Positions 25,784 through 35,220 of a stretch of 64,000 bases of DNA are shown here, piece by piece (positions within the stretch are counted from its first letter, which is position 1; each line of letters opens with the position of its first letter). The position numbers and the translations under genes are program-made. Below the pieces are notes generated by a model, which had not been told where the DNA came from, searched no databases, and worked only from the letters and a program-made list of their open reading frames with translations. The stretch covers positions 186,001 through 250,000 of the forward strand of contig NZ_VFJE01000054.1 of the NCBI RefSeq assembly GCF_006385255.1, read 5' to 3'. The DNA comes from Flavobacterium microcysteis (GTDB taxonomy: Bacteria; Bacteroidota; Bacteroidia; Flavobacteriales; Flavobacteriaceae).

Positions 25784-25804
25784 CATTTGTAAAAATCCCT
25801 CATC

Positions 25805-26587
25805 ATGAAAATTGACACTATTAACGCCAGTATACAGCCACAAAAAGACATTTTATTAAACCACCCGTTGTATAAAAAAATACAAAATCTGGAAGACTTA
25901 CGGAGATTTCTGGAAAGTCACGTATATGCCGTATGGGATTTTATGTCACTTTTAAAAGCATTACAGTCTAAATTGACTTCTACGACTACGCCATGGCTGC
26001 CTGTGGGAAATCCGGAAATCCGTTATCTGATTAATGAGATTGTTTTGGCTGAAGAAACCGATTTGACTCTTGATGGCAAAAGACAAAGTCATTACGAAAT
26101 GTATATTGATGCGATGAAAGATTGCGGTGCCGATATTTCGGAGATTCAGCGTTTTTTAGAAAATGTCATTACGACTCAGAATATTTTTGTATCGATAAAA
26201 AAAAGCGAGTTACATCCAAAAATAAAAGCTTTTCTTGACTTTACCTTCCGAGTTATTGATGAAGGCAAACCGCACGAAATTGCAGCTGCTTTCACTTTTG
26301 GAAGAGAAGACCTGATTCCTTCTATGTTTACCGAAATATTAAGGAATTTCCAGGAGAACTTCCCTAATGCTGATTTGCGTAAACTGATTTATTATTTTGA
26401 AAGACACATCGAGCTAGATGCTGACGAACACGGACCAATGGCTATGCAAATGATTGAAGAATTGTGTAGCAATGATGAACTCCGTTGGCAAGAAGTAAAA
26501 GAAGTATCTGTTCAGGCATTAGAACGAAGAATTGGTCTATGGGATGCCATCGAAGAACAGATTTCTATGAAAGCCGAAATGGCCTAA
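25805..26587 (+). CDS. DUF3050 domain-containing protein (heme-oxygenase-like fold)
   Basis: This 260-residue all-helical protein matches DUF3050: HPLYKKIQNLEDLRRFLESH at the start, AVWDFMSLLKALQ, then EEIVLAEETD-like and FERHIELDADEHGPMA near the end. The spaced Glu and His residues (FLESHVYAVWDF, EIVLAEE, RHIELDADEHG) suggest a metal site of the heme-oxygenase-like diiron type. The family's activity is not established; an oxygenase role is inference. It follows gcdH by 75 bases with a terminator between, so it is transcribed separately. Confidence 0.82.
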   Translation: MKIDTINASIQPQKDILLNHPLYKKIQNLEDLRRFLESHVYAVWDFMSLLKALQSKLTSTTTPWLPVGNPEIRYLINEIVLAEETDLTLDGKRQSHYEMYIDAMKDCGADISEIQRFLENVITTQNIFVSIKKSELHPKIKAFLDFTFRVIDEGKPHEIAAAFTFGREDLIPSMFTEILRNFQENFPNADLRKLIYYFERHIELDADEHGPMAMQMIEELCSNDELRWQEVKEVSVQALERRIGLWDAIEEQISMKAEMA

Positions 26588-26644
26588 TTCTCATTAAAAA
26601 TTGCTTTTTTAATTTCTCCACAATCAATTTGCAGTAAATTCTTA

Positions 26645-26680
26645 TAACTATTTAAAAACAAGGTAGTTTTTAAATAGTTA
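26645..26680. repeat. AT-rich 15-bp perfect inverted repeat
   Basis: TAACTATTTAAAAAC at 26645-26659 and its exact reverse complement at 26666-26680 enclose AAGGTA. It lies in the 230-base gap after the DUF3050 gene. It may be a weak terminator or a protein-binding palindrome. The rest of the gap is AT-rich and shows nothing else that I can name. Confidence 0.6.
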
Positions 26681-26817
26681 TTTAGATTTATTTTAGATTA
26701 TTTCAAAATTTTAACTTTAAAATTCTAAGATATTTATACCTTAGCGCACTTGTTTTTTTTGTGCAGACAAGTAAATAAAATATCACACCATTATTAATTT
26801 CCAATTTTCATATTTCC

Positions 26818-28203
26818 ATGAAAAAAATTACACTTTTTTTGTGCCTTGGTCTTGCTGGTTTTTCAGCTTTGGCACAAAATACACCAAATGTCTTTGGAAG
26901 AAAAGTCCAAAGTATCAACCCTAAAACTAGAATAGTTCGATGTGTTTCTTCAGAATACGAATCATTTTTGCAAGAAAAAGATGAGAAAAGGGCAACTACC
27001 CAACAATTTGAAGAATGGCTTGCTCCAAAAACAGAAGCTATCAAGTCAAAATTAATAGCGAAGAGAGGTATTGAAGGTACAAACGCTGTAATAACTATTC
27101 CTGTTGTTGTTCACGTTATCCACAGCGGACAAAACGTAGGTAGCGGGATGAATATTTCAAATGCCAGAGTACTTTCTCAAATTACCGTTCTAAATCAAGA
27201 TTTCCGCAAAATGCTTGGAACTCCTGGATACAACACTAATCCTGTAGGCGCAGATGTTGAAATCCAATTCTGTATGGCTCAAGTAGATCCAAATGGAAAT
27301 CCTACAACTGGAATTGACAGGGTTAATCTTGGAGTTTCGGAATGGGACGAAAACAGCATTGAAACGTTATTAAAACCAGAAACCATATGGGACTCTTCAA
27401 AATATTATAACATTTGGGTCTGCCAATTTGGACTTGATTTAGATGGTATCTTAGGTTATGCCCAATTCCCAGGTAGTTCTGGCTTGCAAGGATTACAAGG
27501 ACCGTATACTGCCAACACCGATGGAGTAATTATTGACTGGAGAGCTTTTGGTTCATCAGATTTTGCCGGAGCCGGTGGAAGTTATTATCCAGGTATTAAC
27601 AAAGGTAGAACTACCACACATGAAACAGGACATTTTTTAGGACTAAGACACATCTGGGGTGATGGTGGAAGCCGTCAACTAGGGCAAATAGTTTGTGGGC
27701 CTACCGACTATTGCAACGATACACCACAGGCTGGTTGGGAAAATTATGATTGTGCAGATATATATGATTCATGTCCTTCATCGCCAGGAAACGATATGAC
27801 AGAAAACTATATGGATTACAGTAATGACATCTGTATGAATATCTTTACCGCAGATCAGAAGGCAAGGATGATGGCTGTAATGCAAAATTCTCCAAGAAGA
27901 AAATCCTTAGGCACTTCAACCGCTTGTCAGCCACCATTAAGCAATCCAGCGTTTGAATTATTACAAGGAATAAAACTATATCCAAACCCTGCTAGCGACG
28001 TATTAAACATTGCAGTATCTGATAGCTCTAAAACCCCTGATAGCTATACTATTTATAACAGCCTGGGACAAGTTATCAAGCAAGCTACAACTGTTAGCGA
28101 AGGAAACTTAAAAGTTGATACTTCTAATTATGCTACCGGAATCTATATGATTCGATTTACGAAAGGTAATGAGACAAAGACTTTACAGTTTGTGAAAAAC
28201 TAA
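26818..28203 (+). CDS. Secreted M43-family zinc metalloprotease with T9SS sorting tail
   Basis: This 461-residue protein has a signal peptide (cleaved after about residue 20), a propeptide-like region, and a peptidase domain with HETGHFLGLRH (H268, E269, H272, H278), the HExxHxxGxxH zinc site of pappalysin/ulilysin-type (M43) peptidases. The Met-turn region is MTENYMDYSND and cysteines are typical of the family. The last 75 residues or so form a T9SS type A sorting domain (LYPNPASDVL, then SLGQVIK and YATGIYMIRF). It should be secreted through T9SS to degrade protein outside the cell. Confidence 0.93.
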   Translation: MKKITLFLCLGLAGFSALAQNTPNVFGRKVQSINPKTRIVRCVSSEYESFLQEKDEKRATTQQFEEWLAPKTEAIKSKLIAKRGIEGTNAVITIPVVVHVIHSGQNVGSGMNISNARVLSQITVLNQDFRKMLGTPGYNTNPVGADVEIQFCMAQVDPNGNPTTGIDRVNLGVSEWDENSIETLLKPETIWDSSKYYNIWVCQFGLDLDGILGYAQFPGSSGLQGLQGPYTANTDGVIIDWRAFGSSDFAGAGGSYYPGINKGRTTTHETGHFLGLRHIWGDGGSRQLGQIVCGPTDYCNDTPQAGWENYDCADIYDSCPSSPGNDMTENYMDYSNDICMNIFTADQKARMMAVMQNSPRRKSLGTSTACQPPLSNPAFELLQGIKLYPNPASDVLNIAVSDSSKTPDSYTIYNSLGQVIKQATTVSEGNLKVDTSNYATGIYMIRFTKGNETKTLQFVKN

Positions 28204-28220
28204 AACGAATACCGCATAAT

Positions 28221-28248
28221 AAAAAAGCCTTCTTTCGAAGGCTTTTTT
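28221..28248. terminator. Bidirectional terminator
   Basis: A perfect 12-bp stem AAAAAAGCCTTC / GAAGGCTTTTTT with a TTTC loop lies between the converging metalloprotease and ferredoxin genes. Confidence 0.9.
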
Positions 28249-28252
28249 ATTT

Positions 28253-28579
28253 TTAATATTCCGGAGCTAATTCTATTTCTAATCCGTTCAGTTCTTCAGT
28301 AATATGAATCTGACAGCCTAGACGACTGTTGGACTTGACAAAGAAAGCCTCTGAGAGCATTGCTTCTTCATCATCTCCCATTTCAGGCAGGGCAACATCA
28401 TTAAGAACATAACACTGGCAGGAAGCACACATAGCCATGCCTCCGCAAACGCCAATGGTTCCTTCTGGCGCCAATTCGTAGGCACGAACCAGTTCCATGA
28501 TATTCATATTCATATCTGTTGGAGCCTGAACTTCATGCAAAGCTCCTTCCCGGTCAGTTATTTTTATAGTAACATCCAT
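28253..28579 (-). CDS. 2Fe-2S ferredoxin (adrenodoxin type)
   Basis: This 108-residue protein has the C-x5-C-x2-C...C arrangement of adrenodoxin-type ferredoxins: C45, C51, C54 (VCGGMAMCASCQC) and C89 (SRLGCQIHI). It carries electrons through a 2Fe-2S cluster. It lies 23 bases downstream of a ferredoxin-NADP reductase of the TrxR-like type, so it is probably that enzyme's partner. Further upstream on the same strand are NifU-like and Mrp Fe-S assembly genes. Confidence 0.93.
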   Translation of the reverse strand: MDVTIKITDREGALHEVQAPTDMNMNIMELVRAYELAPEGTIGVCGGMAMCASCQCYVLNDVALPEMGDDEEAMLSEAFFVKSNSRLGCQIHITEELNGLEIELAPEY

Positions 28580-28602
28580 TTGTATATGGTAATTCAGCCT
28601 GA

Positions 28603-29655
28603 TTAATCTATCGATTTAACGACTGCTTTTTCAGCTTCTTTTCTTGTTCCGTCAAATCCGTCTACACCTGAAACAGTTGTATATTTCAATACGTATTTTT
28701 TACCCGGATTTAATTTATTGTAAACGCTCTGGCACATCAATGTAGCTTCATGGAAACCGCAAAGAATCAGCTTTAATTTGCCAGGATAGGTATTGACATC
28801 ACCAATGGCATAAATCCCTTCAATATTGGTCTGATAATCCAATGAGTTATCTACTTTGATTGCATTTTTTTCAATTTCAAGTCCCCAGTTGGCTATCGCT
28901 CCTAATTTAGGTGATAATCCAAAAAGTGGAATAAAATAGTCCGTCTTGATATTTCTATGCGCTCCGTTTTCGTCGATATCAATCGATTCCAAATGTTCAG
29001 CTCCATTTAATCCTGTAACTTCTGCAGGAGTTATCAAACGAATTTTTCCAGCATGTTTCAGTTCCTGCACTTTTTCTACAGAATCCAATGCTCCACGGAA
29101 TTCATTTCTTCTATGGATAAGTGTTACTTCTGAAGCCACATTAGAAAGAAAAATACTCCAATCCAAAGCAGAGTCTCCTCCGCCGGCAATTACTATTCTT
29201 TTATCTCTGAACAATTCCGGGTCTTTCACGAAATATTCAACTCCTTTATCTTCATAGAATTCAATATCTTCAATCAGCGGTTTTCTTGGCTCAAAGCTTC
29301 CTAAACCACCTGCAATTGCAACAGCTTTGCAATGATGTGCAGTTCCTTTATCTGTAGTTACAATAAAACTTCCATCCTCTTGCTTTTCAATAGTTTCCGC
29401 CTTTTCATTCAATGTAAATCCTGGTTGAAACTGTTTGATTTGTTCCATAAGATTATCAACAAGATCACCTGCCAATACAGATGGATATCCTGGAATATCG
29501 AAAATAGGTTTTTTAGGGTAAAGTTCTGACAGCTGTCCGCCCGGCTGAGGCAAGGCATCAATGATATGGCATTTTAGTTTTAGCAGTCCTGCTTCAAAAA
29601 CGGTAAACAGACCTGTTGGCCCGGCACCGATTATTAGTATATCTGTTTCAATCAT
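28603..29655 (-). CDS. Ferredoxin-NADP reductase, TrxR-like type (YumC-like)
   Basis: This 350-residue flavoprotein has two nucleotide-binding motifs, GAGPTGLFTVFEAG (FAD) and IAGGGDSALDW (NADPH), with the FAD-site APPxGGQL-like sequence LPQPGGQL. It lacks the CxxC redox pair of thioredoxin reductase at the expected position (SNVASEVTLIHRR follows directly). This is the signature of TrxR-like ferredoxin-NADP reductases such as YumC. The C-terminal IYAIGDVNTYPGKLKLI is typical. It precedes its likely partner ferredoxin by 23 bases. Confidence 0.92.
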   Translation of the reverse strand: MIETDILIIGAGPTGLFTVFEAGLLKLKCHIIDALPQPGGQLSELYPKKPIFDIPGYPSVLAGDLVDNLMEQIKQFQPGFTLNEKAETIEKQEDGSFIVTTDKGTAHHCKAVAIAGGLGSFEPRKPLIEDIEFYEDKGVEYFVKDPELFRDKRIVIAGGGDSALDWSIFLSNVASEVTLIHRRNEFRGALDSVEKVQELKHAGKIRLITPAEVTGLNGAEHLESIDIDENGAHRNIKTDYFIPLFGLSPKLGAIANWGLEIEKNAIKVDNSLDYQTNIEGIYAIGDVNTYPGKLKLILCGFHEATLMCQSVYNKLNPGKKYVLKYTTVSGVDGFDGTRKEAEKAVVKSID

Positions 29656-29823
29656 TTTAAAAAAATTCTGAGGGTTCTAAGTTTCTGATACAAAATTCAG
29701 GAAACCAAGAGTGATTTTGTATGATAAATATCATGTCATCGCAAGCTTAAGCGCTATTACGAAAACATTTTTGTCCCAAAAACGCAGGACAACTGAGCAA
29801 TCTAATAAGATTACAGCAAAAAA

Positions 29824-29846
29824 ATCAGGCAACAATGTTGCCTGAT
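29824..29846 (-). terminator. Terminator of the NifU-like gene
   Basis: A 10-bp stem ATCAGGCAAC / GTTGCCTGAT with a 3-base loop, followed by a T-run on the minus strand, lies about 13 bases after the NifU-like stop. Confidence 0.85.
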
Positions 29847-29858
29847 GCAAGCTTATTT

Positions 29859-30098
29859 TTAAGCTACATTAACCACAGTCTCAATCTGTGGCGCATATTT
29901 TTTTATGGTAGTTTCAACGCCGGCTTTCAACGTCATTTGATTGACGCTGCAACCTACGCAGGCACCTTCAAGACGGACTTTGACATGTTTGTCGTCTTCA
30001 ATTTCGATAAGCGAAATATTTCCTCCGTCTGATTCAAGAAATGGACGGATTTCATCCAATGCCTTCTCTACGTTTAATTTGATTTCTTCTGTTGTCAT
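29859..30098 (-). CDS. NifU C-terminal-domain (NFU) Fe-S cluster carrier
   Basis: This 79-residue protein is a single NFU domain with the CxxC motif GACVGCSVN (C47, C50) and the preceding EIRPFLESDGGNISLIEI. NFU proteins bind and deliver Fe-S clusters to target proteins. It lies between Mrp (upstream, same strand, 77 bases away) and the ferredoxin reductase. It ends in its own terminator. Confidence 0.93.
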   Translation of the reverse strand: MTTEEIKLNVEKALDEIRPFLESDGGNISLIEIEDDKHVKVRLEGACVGCSVNQMTLKAGVETTIKKYAPQIETVVNVA

Positions 30099-30175
30099 AA
30101 TGTTGTTTTTTGGACAAACTTTAGATTTTTAGATTTTGAATTGGCTAATAATAACCTTTGCGTAATCTAATAATC

Positions 30176-31303
30176 TTATTTTTTTACTGCTGAGCATCCA
30201 GCCATTGTCGTAATTTTTACGGCTTCTGAAGGCGGCAGGTTTTCATTTCTGTATACAGTTTCCTGAACTACGTTTCTCGCAATATCTTCAAAAACTTTTT
30301 CTAATGGAGAAGCAGTCTGTAAAGCAGCTGGGCGACCATAATCTCCCGCTTCACGGATTGACTGTACGATTGGAACTTCGCCCAAGAATGGAACTTCTAA
30401 ATCTTGTGCAAGATTTTTAGCCCCTTCTTTTCCAAAGATATAATATTTATTTTCAGGTAATTCTTCAGGTGTAAAATAAGCCATGTTTTCAACAATTCCC
30501 AAGACTGGAACATTGATTGAATCTGACTGGAACATAGCCACTCCTTTTTTCGCATCAGCTAATGCTACAGCCTGTGGAGTGCTCACTACAACAGCTCCTG
30601 TGATTGGCAATGATTGAACTATTGACAAGTGAATATCACCTGTTCCCGGTGGCAAATCGATTAGCATAAAATCCAATTCTCCCCAATCTGCATCAAAAAT
30701 CATCTGGTTCAGTGCTTTTGATGCCATAGGTCCTCTCCAGATTACAGCCTGGCTTGGTGCAGTGAAAAACCCGATCGAAAGAATTTTAACTTCATAGCTT
30801 TCGATTGGTTTCATTTTAGATTTTCCGTCAACAGTAACTGAAATTGGTTTTTCAGATTCTACGTCAAACATAATCGGCATTGACGGACCATAAATATCCG
30901 CATCCAATACACCTACGTTAAAACCCATTTTTGCTAATGTTACTGCCAGGTTTGCGGTAACAGTTGATTTACCAACGCCTCCTTTACCGGAAGCTACAGC
31001 GATAATATTTTTGATTCCCGGAATAGACTTTCCTTTGATCTCGGTTTTTTCAGGAGTTTCAACCTTGATGTTGACTTTTACTTTGGCTTCTGCTGAAATG
31101 TTTTCGTGTATTGTTTTGATAACGTCAGCTTCCGCACGTTTTTTAATATGTAGTGCTGGTGTTGTAAGCGTAAGTTCTACTACTACTTCGTCTCCAAAAG
31201 TAAGTACATTCTGAACTGCTCCACTTTCTACCATATTTTTACCTTCCCCAGCAATGGTAATAGTTTCCAATGCTTTAAGAACTTCTTTCCTATCTATTTT
31301 CAT
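30176..31303 (-). CDS. Mrp/ApbC family Fe-S carrier ATPase
   Basis: This 375-residue protein has an N-terminal DUF59/MIP18-like domain (KALETITIAGEGKN, about 1-80) and a P-loop ATPase domain with ASGKGGVGKST (deviant Walker A, residues 105-114) and the LIDLPPGTGD segment. Mrp proteins bind and transfer 4Fe-4S clusters. Many members carry a C-terminal CxxC; here only one Cys (MAGCSAVKK) is present, so cluster holding may use a shared dimer site. Its neighbour is the NFU carrier. Confidence 0.93.
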   Translation of the reverse strand: MKIDRKEVLKALETITIAGEGKNMVESGAVQNVLTFGDEVVVELTLTTPALHIKKRAEADVIKTIHENISAEAKVKVNIKVETPEKTEIKGKSIPGIKNIIAVASGKGGVGKSTVTANLAVTLAKMGFNVGVLDADIYGPSMPIMFDVESEKPISVTVDGKSKMKPIESYEVKILSIGFFTAPSQAVIWRGPMASKALNQMIFDADWGELDFMLIDLPPGTGDIHLSIVQSLPITGAVVVSTPQAVALADAKKGVAMFQSDSINVPVLGIVENMAYFTPEELPENKYYIFGKEGAKNLAQDLEVPFLGEVPIVQSIREAGDYGRPAALQTASPLEKVFEDIARNVVQETVYRNENLPPSEAVKITTMAGCSAVKK

Positions 31304-31457
31304 TTTTGTATAGCTCTCTTTTTCAAGCCTTTAAATTAGACTGATTTTAAATTGCAAAGATAGCATGAAAACTTTGTAATGTAAAGTTAATAGATTGAAA
31401 AAGTTTATGGTTAGATAGACGAATTTGGACTATGCCGATTATTGCTTTAAAAAGCGA

Positions 31458-32762
31458 TTACAATTCGTTTTTTTGAATCAGGTTAATCTTCAGAGAAGCA
31501 TACTGTACCAGTAGATTATTCTTTAAAAAATCATATTCAGAAGACAGCAATTGGTTTTTTACGGAAGTGTAAATCACGGCATCCACTTTCCCGCTGGTAA
31601 ATTTTGCCTGCGTAGTCCTAAATGATTCTTTGGCATATAGCAGCGTATTCTGCAAGTTTGAAGTCAGTTGGACATATTGTTTTTTCCGGGTAGTTTCCAA
31701 TTCAACCTGTTGCTGTATCTTGATTTTTTCCTGCTCTGAAACCAATTTGACTTTTTCAGCTTCAATTTTTGATGCTGTAATCTGCCTGTTTCTTTTGAAT
31801 CCGTTAAATACCGGAACATTAAGCCTTAGTCCTACTTCATGATTTTTATTGTCATCAAATTGGGATTTGAAGCTTGGCAAATTATCGTTAGGTTGATTAA
31901 TTGGCGAAGAATAAAATGTCGAAAGGCTGTAATATCCTGTAAGGGAAGGAAGATTATCCGATCTTAAGATTGAAATTTCTTTTTTGGAGCTTTTGTACGA
32001 CAGTTCAGCATATTCTATTTTTGGGTTTTTCAAAAGTGGCTCGTTCGTAGGCTGTGTTTCTTCTGCCAGATATGCTTCAAAGGTTATAGTTTCAAGGTTT
32101 TCTACCGGAAAGTTCATCAACTGAAAAAGCTGTAATTTTTGCGTTTCAAATAATTGTTGTGCTTCAAGCAAACGTTTTTCGTCTTGTGAAAAACTTAGCT
32201 TGATATCATACAAATCACTTTCAGGCTTATTCCCAATTTCCACTTCTTTCTTGATTCGGTCTAAGTTAAAGGTTGTATTTTGAATTTGCTCTTTTTGGAT
32301 TTTGACCAATTCCTGTGAGAATAAGACATCAAAATATTTTTCCAGCAGTTGCAGCTTGTATTCATACTCTATAACTTCTTTGTCTGCTTGAGCCAGTTCA
32401 ATGTTGATCTTGTCTCTTTGAGCAACAGCGAGGTTTCCGAAATTTAAAAGACTCATATTGGCTCCCAAGCTCATATTGTCATATTGGATATCTGAGCTCA
32501 CCCTGTTGTTTGTACTTGGGTCAATGGTTGAACCAAAGTTATAGCTATGATTTCCCGTCAGATTCACCGTTGGAAATAATTCCAAAAGCGGATGGGTGTA
32601 CAGCTTTTTGGCTCTATTGATTTCGAGCTGTTTGATTTTTATATCAATATTATTTTGCAAAGCTGTAGCGAAACACTTTTGCAATGACCAGGAGTTTTCT
32701 TGGCCATTAACAAAAATGCTCGAAGTAATTAGGAGCAAGCTCAAAATTAATTTCTTATTCAT
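31458..32762 (-). CDS. TolC-family outer membrane efflux protein
   Basis: This 434-residue protein has a signal peptide (LLLITSSIFVNGQ, cleaved near residue 20) and two long helical repeats of the outer membrane efflux protein family (SLQKCFATALQNNIDIKIKQ at the start of repeat one). These form the periplasmic tunnel of tripartite pumps. It overlaps the preceding permease gene by 8 bases and is last in a minus-strand cluster of adaptor, small secreted protein, ATPase, permease, permease and this channel. The cluster is therefore a complete MacAB-TolC-like export system. Confidence 0.92.
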   Translation of the reverse strand: MNKKLILSLLLITSSIFVNGQENSWSLQKCFATALQNNIDIKIKQLEINRAKKLYTHPLLELFPTVNLTGNHSYNFGSTIDPSTNNRVSSDIQYDNMSLGANMSLLNFGNLAVAQRDKINIELAQADKEVIEYEYKLQLLEKYFDVLFSQELVKIQKEQIQNTTFNLDRIKKEVEIGNKPESDLYDIKLSFSQDEKRLLEAQQLFETQKLQLFQLMNFPVENLETITFEAYLAEETQPTNEPLLKNPKIEYAELSYKSSKKEISILRSDNLPSLTGYYSLSTFYSSPINQPNDNLPSFKSQFDDNKNHEVGLRLNVPVFNGFKRNRQITASKIEAEKVKLVSEQEKIKIQQQVELETTRKKQYVQLTSNLQNTLLYAKESFRTTQAKFTSGKVDAVIYTSVKNQLLSSEYDFLKNNLLVQYASLKINLIQKNEL

Positions 32763-35187
32763 ATTTCAGATATTTCAATACATTAACTCGTGTAGCTTGA
32801 TAGGCTCTTGATAAAACTACAATTAGCATCAGCAACAAAAGCGCTAAAAAGCCTACGACAAACGGAACAATCGAAATATCGATGCGGTAGGCAAAATTCT
32901 CCAGCCATTTGTTTAGCAGAAAATAAACAGGGAACAGGGCAATGAGGAAACCGGCAATGCAGAAAACCACATATTGCTTGGAAAGTTCTTTTAACAGCGT
33001 TTTCGTTTCTGCACCCAAAGTTTTTCGGATGGCTATTTCTTTCATCCTGCGTTGGATGGAATAAGAAGCCAAGGCAAACAAACCGGAAAGTGCTATAAAA
33101 ATCACAGCCAAGTTTAGCAATGAAAATAAATTTCTCTGGTTCACATAGGCTTGATACGATCTTGCATAACTCTTATTTACAAAATCATATTTGAACGGAT
33201 ATTCTGTATCTACTTTCTTAATCCAGAAATTTTCTATTTCCTTCATCGCACTTTCCATATATTCTGCATCTATTTTTATAAAAATCTGATGCGCATTCTG
33301 AATCATCCACGGAATAGTTTTATAGTGGAAAATGGTCATTGGAGGAATTTCTTCCTGAGGGCCACTAACATGAAAATCTTTAGCAACACCCACAATTTTT
33401 AGTTTTTTGTCATTCCAGTTGATTTCTTTACCTATCGGATCTTTTTCGTTCATCAGACGTAAAGCGGCCTCATTAATCAGAATATTTTGCATCGTATCTG
33501 TTGAAAGCGAAGGAGAAAGGTCTCTGCCTTTTGCCAGTTTTATATTCATCATGCTTAGCAAATCGAAATCTATTGCCATATTTCTTCCTTGGATAGCTTT
33601 CTTATTATATTCATAACCTGAAGAAGCCTGAGCGCCACCCCCAAAGTCAAAAGACCCGATTGAGACTTGCTTTACTCCTTTAATCTTTAGTAACTCTTGA
33701 CGAATAGTCTCATAGCGCAGTACTATTTTTTCCAGATAGCCTTTTTCTTTAAAATCATACGGATTTCTATAATTAACCTGAACGACCTGATCTCCTTTGA
33801 AACCTAAATCTTTAGAGCTCATATAGGAAACCTGTTCGTAAACGATATACGACCCAACAATAAAGAAAGAGGCAATAGCAAATTGCAGGATTAACATGCC
33901 GTTTCTAAGCCAGATTCCGTTTTTGCTTCTGCCAAAATTGCCTTTCAGTACTTTCAAAGTTTCGAAGTTTGACACATATATGGCTGGAAAGATACCAGCA
34001 AGCAAAACCACCAGACCAAATATCAGCACAATCTGAAGATAGAACTGTCCGCTATGAATAATCAGGTCCTTTCTCAAAAACTCATTATAATAAGGCAATG
34101 AAAGTTCTACAATTACCAATGAAATCAGGATAGCAAAACCTGTCATCACAGCCGTCTCGAAAATAAATTGTTTGACAATATTCCCTCTTGAGGCACCCAT
34201 TATTTTTCGAACCCCTACTTCTTTTGCTCTTTTTATAGCATTTGCAGTGGCTAGATTTACATAATTTACGATAGAAAGTGTCAAAATCAAAAGAGATAGT
34301 CCCATCATTATCAACAAGAATTGATAGCTTCCTCTTCCTTCTCCATAATTTGACGTCACAGAATGCAATCTTGCCGCTGTCAATGGTTCTAAAATAATTT
34401 TAGAGACTTGCCCCTCGCTATTTTTCTTCCTCCATTGTTCTGGTGTAATCCCTTCTTCTCTTGCCCATTTCAGCTCTCTGTTTTCATGCATTAATCTTTC
34501 TAATTTCGATTTTACCGACCCCGTCTGTTCCGGATTTTTTAATTTAAGCATCAACCCATAATTAAAATTTCCCCATTGTGTCCTATCTTCTTCCAATCTT
34601 CTATCAATTGTGCTAATAACAACCTCTGGCGCCATAGAAGATTTGCCTGGAACTTTATAGAGTGCTCTTACAACATACTTTTTTTCGGAATAGGTAACTT
34701 CTCTTCCTATTGGATCTTCATCCCCGAATAATTTTTGGGCTGCTGCTTCTGATAATGCCATACTGTTATTATCAGCCAGAGCATTTTTTGCGCTTCCTTT
34801 TATAAATTCAAATGGGAAAAATTCGAAAAAAGTTTTCTGAGCATCTGTGATTTTCAAAGTTTCCTTTTTTCTCTTGTAGCTCACCATATCTTCCTCATAA
34901 TCCGCATCAAAATAGCAGTAAGATTCCAGCTCTTCATAGTCTTTAAGATAAGGCTCATAACCTGCCAGATTGGTTGCCCAAAGCATGTTTTCACCAAGAT
35001 CGGAAATCGAAAGAAATATTCTTTCCTTATCAGGATTCCATTCATTATACGAATGTTCATCATTCCAGTAGAGGATGGCAAAAACCAATCCTGCAATTCC
35101 CATACTCAACCCCAAGATATTTAGAGCCGTAAAAATCTTGTTGTTTTTAATCTGATATAAAAATATTTTTAGCCAATTCTTCAGCAT
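32755..35187 (-). CDS. MacB-like ABC transporter permease (second of pair)
   Basis: This 810-residue FtsX/MacB-type permease has an N-terminal membrane helix (FTALNILGLSMGIAGLVFAILYW), a large periplasmic domain, three central helices (about 290-420), a second periplasmic domain and three C-terminal helices, ending AYQATRVNVLKYLKYE. It contains two FtsX domains (AIKRAKEVGVRKIMGAS and RMKEIAIRKTLGAE are the cytoplasmic loops). Each permease thus spans the work of two classic MacB chains. It is paralogous to the upstream permease and lies 33 bases downstream of it. Confidence 0.92.
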   Translation of the reverse strand: MLKNWLKIFLYQIKNNKIFTALNILGLSMGIAGLVFAILYWNDEHSYNEWNPDKERIFLSISDLGENMLWATNLAGYEPYLKDYEELESYCYFDADYEEDMVSYKRKKETLKITDAQKTFFEFFPFEFIKGSAKNALADNNSMALSEAAAQKLFGDEDPIGREVTYSEKKYVVRALYKVPGKSSMAPEVVISTIDRRLEEDRTQWGNFNYGLMLKLKNPEQTGSVKSKLERLMHENRELKWAREEGITPEQWRKKNSEGQVSKIILEPLTAARLHSVTSNYGEGRGSYQFLLIMMGLSLLILTLSIVNYVNLATANAIKRAKEVGVRKIMGASRGNIVKQFIFETAVMTGFAILISLVIVELSLPYYNEFLRKDLIIHSGQFYLQIVLIFGLVVLLAGIFPAIYVSNFETLKVLKGNFGRSKNGIWLRNGMLILQFAIASFFIVGSYIVYEQVSYMSSKDLGFKGDQVVQVNYRNPYDFKEKGYLEKIVLRYETIRQELLKIKGVKQVSIGSFDFGGGAQASSGYEYNKKAIQGRNMAIDFDLLSMMNIKLAKGRDLSPSLSTDTMQNILINEAALRLMNEKDPIGKEINWNDKKLKIVGVAKDFHVSGPQEEIPPMTIFHYKTIPWMIQNAHQIFIKIDAEYMESAMKEIENFWIKKVDTEYPFKYDFVNKSYARSYQAYVNQRNLFSLLNLAVIFIALSGLFALASYSIQRRMKEIAIRKTLGAETKTLLKELSKQYVVFCIAGFLIALFPVYFLLNKWLENFAYRIDISIVPFVVGFLALLLLMLIVVLSRAYQATRVNVLKYLKYE

Positions 35188-35220
35188 AGTATCTTTTTTA
35201 ATTAGTTAACCCATTAGGGT

